From CAYUNA01 sp047629355 (GTDB lineage: Bacteria > Bacteroidota > Bacteroidia > Chitinophagales > Saprospiraceae): a stretch of DNA of 19,877 bases. Below are positions 8,570 to 14,240 of the stretch, in pieces. The stretch is from contig JBLHWU010000119.1 in NCBI GenBank assembly GCA_047629355.1, forward strand, positions 1-19,877, written 5' to 3'. Each line of letters opens with the position of its first letter. Positions within the stretch are counted from its first letter, which is position 1. The notes under the pieces are model-generated. The model saw only the letters and a program-made list of their open reading frames with translations. It ran no database searches and was not told the DNA's origin. Made by a program: the position numbers and the translations under genes.

Positions 8570-8602
8570 AAGATTACTAAGCTTTAAAAGTTTAGTAATC
8601 TT
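8570..8602 (+). terminator. Hairpin downstream of the PKD/T9SS pseudogene
   Basis: AAGATTACTAAGCTT (8570-8584) pairs with AAGTTTAGTAATCTT (8588-8602) over 15 positions, with one G·U pair and a 3-nt loop. It sits about 70 bp after the pseudogene stop codon. The U-run after the stem is weak, so terminator activity is inferred from position and stem strength. Confidence 0.5.
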
Positions 8603-8730
8603 GCATTCAACGAATTAAACATGTGAATTTTTATATGATATTATTGAATTTGACTTTTTGGAATGGACTCAACTGTTAAATCTTTTACCGCTGCGATTTG
8701 TAGCTTTTTAATGCTTATAACAATTAGATT

Positions 8731-8768
8731 TCAGGTATCCGATAGCACTGCGCTTATCGGATACCTGA
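8731..8768 (-). terminator. 14-bp hairpin after the SDR gene
   Basis: TCAGGTATCCGATA (8731-8744) and TATCGGATACCTGA (8755-8768) form a perfect 14-bp stem around a 10-nt loop. It starts 5 bp beyond the SDR stop codon and lies between convergent transcription units, fitting a factor-independent terminator or 3' end stabiliser. There is no good U-run on either strand. Confidence 0.55.
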
Positions 8769-8773
8769 GAACA

Positions 8774-9475
8774 TCACACCCGCAACGTACTCATACCCCC
8801 ATCCATGCCCAAAATCTGTCCACTCATCCAACTTGCTTTTTCAGACAACAAGAAAGCAGCCAACGCGGCAATTTCCTCCGGTTGTCCAACTCGTTTCAAT
8901 GGATGTCTTTTATCAGAAGCTTCTTTCTTATCAGGCGAAGAAAGTAGTCGTTCTGCTAAAGGCGTATCGGTCAAAGAAGGCGCAATGCAATTGACTCGAA
9001 TTTTAGGTGCCATTTCTGCAGCCAAAGATTTTGTGAGTCCTTCAATCGCTCCTTTGGCAGCAGCCACGGAAGCATGAAACGCCATCCCCTGCCCTACTGC
9101 AACTGTGCTAAATAAGACCACCGAACCACTTTCTGATTTCTTCAACAACTTTTGCGTTGCCTGCAACACCTTAACTGCACCGATAACATTCAGCTCAAAA
9201 TCTTGCCGAAATTGCTCTGGTTTCAACGACCGAAATGGCTTTAAAGTAATGCTTCCAGGGCAATAAACGACGCCGTCCAAATGGTCGGGCAATTCATCGG
9301 TAGGAATCTCATCTGCGACGACATCTACAGGAATGTGGATTACATTTGGCAAAGCCGTCAAGCCTCCTTCGTTGCGCGACATGACCCAAACGGCATGATT
9401 TTCCGCCAATAATTGTTCTGTCAACGCCAGGCCAATTCCCGAACTTCCGCCGACGATTAAATATTGTTTACTCAT
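8774..9475 (-). CDS. SDR family oxidoreductase lacking the catalytic tyrosine
   Basis: A 233-aa Rossmann-fold short-chain dehydrogenase-like protein. The dinucleotide-binding loop GGSSGIG is at residues 9-15, DV at 51-52, CPGS (in place of NNAG) at 72-75 and the alpha4 Asn in NVIG at 96-99. A serine (S123) lies where the catalytic Ser is expected and K141 is present, but the YxxxK tyrosine position is valine (V137, in HASVAAAKGAIEG). IAPSLTDTPLA (164-174) and a C-terminal MSGQILGMDGG complete the fold. NAD(P) binding is likely, while classical SDR catalysis is doubtful. Related proteins I recall have HASIA at this place, so the loss may be a subfamily trait. It starts 4 bp after the DUF6435 gene and is probably co-transcribed with it. 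The substrate is unknown. Confidence 0.9.
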   Translation of the reverse strand: MSKQYLIVGGSSGIGLALTEQLLAENHAVWVMSRNEGGLTALPNVIHIPVDVVADEIPTDELPDHLDGVVYCPGSITLKPFRSLKPEQFRQDFELNVIGAVKVLQATQKLLKKSESGSVVLFSTVAVGQGMAFHASVAAAKGAIEGLTKSLAAEMAPKIRVNCIAPSLTDTPLAERLLSSPDKKEASDKRHPLKRVGQPEEIAALAAFLLSEKASWMSGQILGMDGGMSTLRV

Positions 9476-9479
9476 TAAA

Positions 9480-9647
9480 TTACTGTTTTAGTTTTTCTAT
9501 TTTCCCCAAAATCTCTTCCGATTCTTTAATAATTTCCGCATAAGCTCGCAGGTCGCCTGATCGTTGCACGTCACGCGCTTTTTCCATCAATTCTCCATAT
9601 TCCTTCTGCAATTTCTTGACTGGGTCTTTCTTGAATAATCCAAACAT
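9480..9647 (-). CDS. DUF6435 (Lacal_2735-like) small protein
   Basis: A 55-aa gene reading MFGLFKKDPVKKLQKEYGEL, then MEKARDVQRSGDLRAYAEII and KESEEILGKIEKLKQ. The start MFGLFKKDPVKKL and the central QRSGDLRAYA are the signature of a small Bacteroidota family annotated as DUF6435/Lacal_2735. It is predicted to be helical and cytoplasmic, with alternating K/E charges; the function is unknown. Its stop codon lies only 4 bp before the SDR start, so the two form an operon, an arrangement I recall from other Bacteroidota. Confidence 0.85.
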   Translation of the reverse strand: MFGLFKKDPVKKLQKEYGELMEKARDVQRSGDLRAYAEIIKESEEILGKIEKLKQ

Positions 9648-10045
9648 ATTTTAAATAGTTGTTGACCTTCCTTTTCGAGGATTGCCAAAATGAATACTAA
9701 TTGTATTGTGTAATTGAAACAGGAGTTTCTGATAATGGTTTATAATTTTAGCGGCTTTGACAGATTTGAGGAAGACTCGGTTTGTCCTTCTCACTTTATA
9801 CCTTTTGAAATTATAACTTAATGCGAATTGTAGATGGCGCTTTATTCTTAATTGCCGCTTCCCTAACAAAAATCTATTTGAACTCGTGGCGCAAACATTT
9901 TAACACATAGCCGCAAGCTTTTCGAAAGCTAAAATTAGTTATTGGGCTCGTATCTTTGCAAAAAAGAAAAATTGCAATTTATTCCAATTCAATTAAAGGC
10001 TTTAAAATTTTAAAAAAGAATTGTTATCTGGTCATTACCCCTTCC
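9648..10045. other. Intergenic region without a confident gene
   Basis: About 400 bp upstream of the DUF6435-SDR operon. A 72-codon minus-strand frame (9651-9869) is rich in K and R and ends FGNPRKGRSTTI; it has no recognisable family and may be a shadow or a decayed gene. A small perfect hairpin AGCTTT-TCG-AAAGCT lies at 9916-9930 and a plus-strand promoter-like TATCTTTGC at 9951-9959. Confidence 0.4.
9951..9959 (+). promoter_or_regulatory. Orphan -7 promoter box (TATCTTTGC)
   Basis: A perfect match to the Bacteroidota -7 consensus TAnnTTTGC on the plus strand, with no plus-strand gene downstream: the next feature is the 10046-10188 palindrome, followed by a minus-strand gene. It is either a chance match, a relic, or the promoter of an unrecognised short RNA. 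No TTG is visible at the -33 spacing. Confidence 0.3.
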
Positions 10046-10188
10046 TAACACGGACTAATTAATCAGGTAATTTTTAACCATCTTTTTTCGATAGTTTTCT
10101 TTAAAAAAGACTTCAATAAAAGGACTATTCAAGTCTTTTTTAAAGAAAACTATCGAAAAAAATTTACCTGATTAATCACTACGTGTTA
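10046..10188. mobile_element. 143-bp palindromic element (MITE-like hairpin)
   Basis: The ends are TAACACG (10046-10052) and its reverse complement CGTGTTA (10182-10188). The arms share ATTAATCAGGTAA and then TTTTTTCGATAGTTTTCTTT plus AAAAAAGACTT, about 45 paired bases, with roughly 10 extra bases in the left arm (AACCATC region) and a 17-nt loop. The right end abuts the stop codon of the small membrane-protein gene. A stem this long with matching terminal ends fits a non-autonomous element, though it would also terminate transcription. Confidence 0.6.
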
Positions 10189-10189
10189 C

Positions 10190-10399
10190 TTAACTATCCA
10201 TTGTTTCTTGCTCTTTTTTACCTGCTTTATCCGTTAATAAAACGCCGTAAAGTGCCAATCCTGCGCCCAAAATGCTGGCAATTAGTTGCGCATTGTTTTC
10301 GGCTTCGGCATCAAAAAAAAATATGCTAAAAATGGTAAAAAGTCCGCCCAAGCAAGTAAGAAGGTTGCCTTTTGATTTCCAATTAGTGGTGCTGTTCAT
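10190..10399 (-). CDS. Small two-helix membrane protein, function unknown
   Basis: A 69-aa protein with a short polar N terminus (MNSTTNWKSKGN), a first hydrophobic helix LLTCLGGLFTIFSIFFF (13-29), a short acidic loop DAEAENN, a second helix AQLIASILGAGLALYGVLL (37-55) and a charged tail TDKAGKKEQETMDS. The loop and tails suggest a helical hairpin in the inner membrane. I do not recognise a family. The ATG follows the A/T-rich leader AAAATAACAAAAT, usual for this phylum. It is flanked on both sides by long palindromic repeats and has no operon partner. Confidence 0.65.
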   Translation of the reverse strand: MNSTTNWKSKGNLLTCLGGLFTIFSIFFFDAEAENNAQLIASILGAGLALYGVLLTDKAGKKEQETMDS

Positions 10400-10545
10400 A
10401 TTTTGTTATTTTATAAAATGGTTTGGCAAAATTTACTAAAAACTGTTTTGAATGCTAAATATAACAATTTTATTTTACAAACCAACAGAACTCGCCGCAT
10501 TAAAACTAGTAAAGATAAGCGATGCGCCACATTTTACCTAAACTC

Positions 10546-10746
10546 TATTTAGTAACGGTAAAAAATAACTCCGCCAACTACCAAGTATTTCTTTTGTCCT
10601 TGATTTTCCACTTTTGAAACAGTCATTAGGTAGAGATAACTCCTATTTAAAAAGCAAATACCTCTTGTCATTTCGACCAAAGTGGAGAAAAAGAACAAAA
10701 TAAACGAGGATAGTTGGGGAACTTATTCTTTCACCGTTACTAAGTA
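10546..10746. mobile_element. ~200-bp palindromic element with TTAGTAACGGT ends (MITE-like)
   Basis: Left end TTTAGTAACGGTAA (10548-10561) and right end, reverse complemented, CTTAGTAACGGTGA (10731-10744). Similarity continues inward: AATAACTCCGCCAACTACC against AATAAGTTCCCCAACTATCC, then ACAAAAG…AAAGTGGA words on both sides. Nearly the whole element is therefore one imperfect hairpin with arms of about 75 bp. Two more copies of the terminal 14-mer lie at 123-136 and 13176-13189. The right arm also contains GTCATTTCGACCAAAGTGGA, a word I associate with common Bacteroidota intergenic repeats. No coding capacity. Confidence 0.6.
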
Positions 10747-10757
10747 TCCGCTTTTAT

Positions 10758-11438
10758 TTATTCATTACCACAATCCTCTTTTGCAGTCATCAATTCTTCT
10801 TTGCTATTGATGACAACTTGAGTTCCATCTTCGTATTCAATCGTGATAGGAAAAGCTAATTGAGGTCGCTCCGCACCAGGACCTGCTGCCTGTCGGTATG
10901 CTTGAATGCCTGCTCTCAAAGCTGGTTTATCATCAAAGGTAACTGTGTCATCTCCTAAAGTAACAGTCACAGGAAAAACTATAGAAAAGCAAGAATGTCC
11001 GTGTCCATTCTGACAATTACCTGGGCCATTAAATTGCCCTTGACATTCTACTTTTAAAGCTATCAATTCTTCCTTATTGTTCACCTCAATAATTTCAGCA
11101 TCGGTATTGATAACTTGAACTGGAAAAACCAAGGAAGGTCTGTTTTGAAAATTTGGTTGTCCACCATTTGCTTCGAACCAACCTTTAATTGCCGTAAACA
11201 ATTCAGGGTAATCATTGGCAGTTGCCGTGGTTTCATCAGAAAATTGTACAGTAATTGGAAAAATAAACTCAAGGCATCCTTTTTTGCCGACAGCTCCATG
11301 TTGCATGCTTCGAATAGCGGTGTCAACAAAATTTTCAGCAGTCTCAACAGAAGCTGCTTCTTTGTCGCAAGAGGTCAATGCCACTGCAAAAATAGTCACC
11401 AAAGCAAGGGATAAAAATTTCAAATTGTTGAAAATCAT
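10758..11438 (-). CDS. Lipoprotein with duplicated beta-type units, function unknown
   Basis: I place the start at the ATG 11436-11438 rather than 27 bp further upstream, because MIFNNLKFLSLALVTIFAVA then gives a normal lipoprotein signal ending in LTSC (Cys24), followed by DKE. The mature part contains four similar units of the form F/V-P-I/V-T/Q-V…D…-T-V…K-E-E-L: EFIFPITVQFSDETTAT (~57-73), SLVFPVQVINTDAEIIEV (~102-119), SIVFPVTVTLGDDTVTF (~151-167) and QLAFPITIEYEDGTQVV (~193-209). They form two long repeats that each begin with Cys and end in EC or DC, suggesting an internal duplication and perhaps disulfides. Similar proteins occur as uncharacterised lipoproteins in Bacteroidota. It is divergent from the sigma factor gene. 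Confidence 0.75.
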   Translation of the reverse strand: MIFNNLKFLSLALVTIFAVALTSCDKEAASVETAENFVDTAIRSMQHGAVGKKGCLEFIFPITVQFSDETTATANDYPELFTAIKGWFEANGGQPNFQNRPSLVFPVQVINTDAEIIEVNNKEELIALKVECQGQFNGPGNCQNGHGHSCFSIVFPVTVTLGDDTVTFDDKPALRAGIQAYRQAAGPGAERPQLAFPITIEYEDGTQVVINSKEELMTAKEDCGNE

Positions 11439-11872
11439 AATTGTAAAAATTTGTGGTCTTACCAAACAACGTATTTTAAATTTACGCCTCTATTGAGTAA
11501 TGACCTTTAGGTTAAAAAACTAATTTTTTTAAAAAGCTAATTTATAGCTTTCAATTACATAAGACCAGCATTTTTCTTTTGTACTCAATATTAAATGTTA
11601 AAAAATGTTAAAATAATTTTTATCGCTTTTTTAGAAAGTGTAATTTTGTCTTTTGTCTAAACTAATTTTTTCTTAAATTTCATGTACGACCTTAAGGAAC
11701 GCTAAATAAATAGTCTTACATTTTTGAGCCGATATTTAGTCCATATTTTTCACTTTAAAAATGCTCATTATATCAACGTAAATCGCACTTTTAAAGCAAA
11801 AAATAGGAACGAAAACGCGCTCAAAAAAGAAACTTTATTTACTTCGCGTTCCTAATAAAATTACGACTAATT
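11439..11872. promoter_or_regulatory. Divergent intergenic region between lipoprotein and sigma factor genes
   Basis: About 430 bp of AT-rich sequence that must hold promoters for both the minus-strand lipoprotein and the plus-strand sigma factor. A weak -7-like TAATTTTG lies at about 11641 (plus). The right half is occupied by an inverted repeat with AGGAACG ends (11695-11853). No gene is seen. Confidence 0.45.
11695..11853. repeat. 159-bp segment bounded by 18-bp AGGAACGC inverted repeats
   Basis: AGGAACGCTAAATAAATA (11695-11712) is matched in inverted orientation at 11836-11853 (16 of 18 positions). A third AGGAACG, in direct orientation, lies at 11805-11811. The right copy ends 19 bp before the sigma factor start codon. 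The arrangement suits either a small non-autonomous element or an operator with paired half-sites controlling the FecI-type operon. Confidence 0.5.
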
Positions 11873-12436
11873 ATGTCAGATAAATTATTATGGAATCAAT
11901 TACGAGCAGGCAAGCACGATGCACTTGAAGCAATTTATCGAATTCATTTTTCTTATTTATTTAATTATGGAAGAAAATTAATTGCAGATGAAAATAGTGT
12001 AGAAGATGGTATTCAAGATTTATTTGTGGAGTTATGGAATAAACGGGATCGACTTGGCTCAACCGATTCAATTAGACCTTATTTGACAGTTGCGTTGCGT
12101 AGAAAACTGATTCGCACCCAAAATAAAAGTCGAAAAACAGACCTCGTAGAATTGGATGACACCAATTTTGAAGTGGAAATTTCTATTGATGCAATATTGA
12201 TAAATAAAGAAATTGACGCCGAACAGAAAAATAAATTAGCGAAAGGGTTTAAAGAATTGAGTAACCGCCAAAGGGAAGTACTTTATTTGAAATACTATGC
12301 AGAAATGGATTATGAAGGAATATCTGAGTCCTTGAATCTGAATTATCAATCTGCTCGAAATCTTGTTTCCCGTGCACTCAAGCAACTTGCAAAATATGTA
12401 CAAATTATTTTATGGCTATTTTTGTTGGGAAAATGA
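11873..12436 (+). CDS. ECF (FecI-type) RNA polymerase sigma factor
   Basis: A 187-aa sigma-70 family protein. Region 2 spans ~15-84, with YRIHFSYLFNYGRKL and the core-binding and -10-recognition segment EDGIQDLFVELWNKRD. Region 4 spans ~121-172, with ELSNRQREVLYLKYYAEMDY and a helix-turn-helix GISESLNLNYQSARNLVSRA. The short variable linker and the lack of region 3 mark an ECF sigma factor. It should direct RNA polymerase to the downstream receptor genes when released by the FecR anti-sigma factor encoded 830 bp further on. The C-terminal IILWLFLLG is unusually hydrophobic. A 14-bp element end (ATAAGTAGGTGACC) lies 26 bp after its stop codon. Confidence 0.9.
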   Translation: MSDKLLWNQLRAGKHDALEAIYRIHFSYLFNYGRKLIADENSVEDGIQDLFVELWNKRDRLGSTDSIRPYLTVALRRKLIRTQNKSRKTDLVELDDTNFEVEISIDAILINKEIDAEQKNKLAKGFKELSNRQREVLYLKYYAEMDYEGISESLNLNYQSARNLVSRALKQLAKYVQIILWLFLLGK

Positions 12437-12462
12437 GTACAAAATGGTGGTGGTGACATTAT

Positions 12463-12484
12463 ATAAGTAGGTGACCTTGAATAA
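12463..12484 (+). repeat. Solitary end of the GGTGACC palindromic element
   Basis: A 22-bp word starting ATAAGTAGGTGACCTTGAAT matches the terminal inverted repeat of the element at 16878-16990 at 21 of 22 positions and then diverges. It lies between the sigma factor gene and the HExxH lipoprotein gene, so copies of this repeat bracket the lipoprotein-FecR-receptor segment. Confidence 0.7.
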
Positions 12485-12522
12485 CTCTCGCGAACGCTGA
12501 AACATTTAAACAATCGATTTGT

Positions 12523-12993
12523 ATGAAAACTTTGCATAACCTCTATTTTTTGTTAATTCTACTCCTCCTATCTACTTCTGCTTGTCAAAAAGAAGCCGTT
12601 GACTTAGGTATAGATGATGAGATTCTGCCTTATTTAACAAATTTTGCAGAAGAAGCAGCCTTCCGGGGTGTTGACATTGATTTGGAAAACTTAAATCTGG
12701 AAGCCTATTTCACAGACATCAGCGAAGTTGGTGTGGTGGGACAATGTCAAACTTTCACAGATGATTCAGTCGATTTGTTGATAGAAAAAGATTATTGGAG
12801 AAGAATCAATACCAACAAAAAAGAGTTTTTGATTTTTCATGAATTGGGACACTGCATTTTGCAAAGAGGTCATTTAGATGATGGGGATGAAAATGGTTTT
12901 TGTGTGAGTATGATGCAAAGCGGCACTGGTTCTTGTGTCGATAATTATAATGCGAATACACGGGAAACTTATTTGGATGAGTTATTTAAGTAA
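12523..12993 (+). CDS. Putative zinc-metallopeptidase lipoprotein (HExxH)
   Basis: A 156-aa lipoprotein. The hydrophobic signal LYFLLILLLLSTSAC ends in a lipobox with Cys21, followed by QKE. Residues 106-117 are HELGHCILQRGH, a zinc-binding HExxH with a third His six residues after the second. It is followed by LDDGDENGFCVSMMQ; the SMM may act like a Met-turn. Cysteines at 75, 111, 127 and 138 could form disulfides. Similar small lipoproteins with HELGHC…R.H and a later S-[IM]-M occur in Bacteroidota as uncharacterised proteins. Peptidase activity is inferred from the motif alone. Its position between a sigma factor gene and its FecR gene is unusual. A strong hairpin (13013-13057) follows, so it probably ends its own transcript. 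Confidence 0.8.
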   Translation: MKTLHNLYFLLILLLLSTSACQKEAVDLGIDDEILPYLTNFAEEAAFRGVDIDLENLNLEAYFTDISEVGVVGQCQTFTDDSVDLLIEKDYWRRINTNKKEFLIFHELGHCILQRGHLDDGDENGFCVSMMQSGTGSCVDNYNANTRETYLDELFK

Positions 12994-13012
12994 GTTCCCG
13001 TAATTATTTTCA

Positions 13013-13057
13013 TTTTTGAGGAGTGAGAAAATTGCAAATTTTCTCACTCCTCAAAAA
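13013..13057 (+). terminator. Perfect 21-bp hairpin after the lipoprotein gene
   Basis: TTTTTGAGGAGTGAGAAAAT plus T (13013-13033), loop GCA and the exact reverse complement (13037-13057) give a 21-bp perfect stem with A and T tracts at its foot. It starts 20 bp after the lipoprotein stop codon. The A/T-tract symmetry makes it able to terminate from either side. It lies directly before another GC-rich repeat and a second hairpin. Confidence 0.7.
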
Positions 13058-13066
13058 TATATTGCG

Positions 13067-13134
13067 TGCCTATGGCAGCGCGGATTGGGTTTTGAGGGAG
13101 AAAAAGGGTTTTACAAACCCATTTTCTCCCTCAA
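13067..13134 (+). repeat. Dispersed GC-rich repeat, copy 2, with 20-bp hairpin
   Basis: GGCAGCGCGGATTGGGTTTT followed by GAGGG (13074-13098) repeats the element at 218-253. It runs into a hairpin of TTGAGGGAGAAAAAGGGTTT (13092-13111), loop TAC and AAACCCATTTTCTCCCTCAA (13115-13134), with 19 of 20 pairs. This lies between the lipoprotein and FecR genes. Confidence 0.6.
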
Positions 13135-13175
13135 ACTCCCTTTGATTTCAATGTCAAGATATTTAGGATAACTTA

Positions 13176-13189
13176 CTTAGTAACGGTAA
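13176..13189 (+). repeat. Solitary CTTAGTAACGGTAA repeat end
   Basis: Exact copy of the 14-mer also present, inverted, at 123-136, and matching the ends of the 10546-10746 palindrome. It is followed by A-rich sequence as at the left end of that element, but no inverted partner is visible nearby. It lies 80 bp before the FecR start codon. Confidence 0.6.
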
Positions 13190-13268
13190 AAAAATATCCT
13201 CTGACAAAAGTCTTGAGTATTCAAGGTTGTCTATTTAATTTTTTAGAAGCGGTGTAAAAAAATCTACC

Positions 13269-14240
13269 ATGAAGAAATATTTACCATACAATGTACAAGA
13301 TTTTGCCGAAGATGATGCATTCATCCGTTGGGTAAAAAAAGCGCGAGGGGCAGATGAAAAAAAATGGGCGCAATGGCTGTCCGAACACCCAGAAAAACAA
13401 GCAACCGTCCAACAAGCAAAAATATTGCTAAAAACGCTACAGTTCAAAGAAGCGGATGCGACACAGGAGGCAGAAAACCGTGTTTGGTCAAAAATTAGTG
13501 TGCAAACACGCCCTCAATTTGCCCCTAAAAAAACGGCAATCATTCGGTATTTGCTACCTTTGGCAGCAGCGGCAGCGGTATTGTTTCTGGTCTGGTTCAA
13601 TTTTGGACAATCTGCCCAGTTTGATACCATGATTTCCAATCAAATCGCCCAACAATCGACCGAACAACTTCCAGATGGCTCATTTATTCATATTAATACC
13701 GCGAGTATTCTTCAATATAATAAAGCAGATTGGTCGAAAAGCAGGTTGGTTTATTTAGAAGGGGAAGCATTTTTTGAGGTCGAAAAAGGAGATAGGTTTA
13801 CCGTTGAAACAAAAAACGGAACGGTGGAAGTATTAGGTACAAGTTTTAATGTTTTTACACGAGATAATGTATTAGAAGTCATTTGTAAAACTGGAAAGGT
13901 AGCCGTTAAAGGAGCAAATAAAACTACGGTTTTAACCCCACAACAAGGGGTTACGATTATCAACAAACAACATATTTCTGCCGATGAAGCTAGCATTAGC
14001 CTGAATCGTGGTGAATGGAGGAAAGGTACCTATACCTATAAAAGTCAAGCATTGATTACCGTTTTTGCAGATATGGAAAGGCAATTCGGTACAAAAATAA
14101 AGACAGATACTGTGATTAATACCATGCTTTTTTCAGGAAGTTTCACAGCGAATAAATTAGAAGATGCGTTGTATGAAGTTTGTTGGCCTTTAAAATTGAA
14201 ATATGGAATTTCTGAAAATCAAGTCGTTGTATCAAAATAA
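13269..14240 (+). CDS. FecR family anti-sigma factor
   Basis: A 323-aa single-pass inner-membrane protein. Residues ~10-58 resemble the cytoplasmic sigma-binding FecR N-terminal domain (FIRWVKKARGADEKKWAQWL). A transmembrane helix follows at 91-110 (IIRYLLPLAAAAAVLFLVWF). The periplasmic FecR domain spans ~128-225 (STEQLPDGSFIHINTASIL, then LEGEAFFEVEKG and VEVLGTSFNVF). A C-terminal DUF4974-type domain spans ~255-323 (ALITVFADMERQFG … LFSGSFTANKLEDALYEV). It holds the ECF sigma factor inactive until the receptor's STN domain signals. Its end overlaps the receptor start by 38 bp, so the two are translationally linked. Confidence 0.93.
   Translation: MKKYLPYNVQDFAEDDAFIRWVKKARGADEKKWAQWLSEHPEKQATVQQAKILLKTLQFKEADATQEAENRVWSKISVQTRPQFAPKKTAIIRYLLPLAAAAAVLFLVWFNFGQSAQFDTMISNQIAQQSTEQLPDGSFIHINTASILQYNKADWSKSRLVYLEGEAFFEVEKGDRFTVETKNGTVEVLGTSFNVFTRDNVLEVICKTGKVAVKGANKTTVLTPQQGVTIINKQHISADEASISLNRGEWRKGTYTYKSQALITVFADMERQFGTKIKTDTVINTMLFSGSFTANKLEDALYEVCWPLKLKYGISENQVVVSK

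Noticed and set aside
9651..9869. 72-codon minus-strand open frame rich in K and R
   Set aside because: No recognisable family, ends at the DUF6435 start region, and no convincing leader; kept only as a note on the intergenic region.
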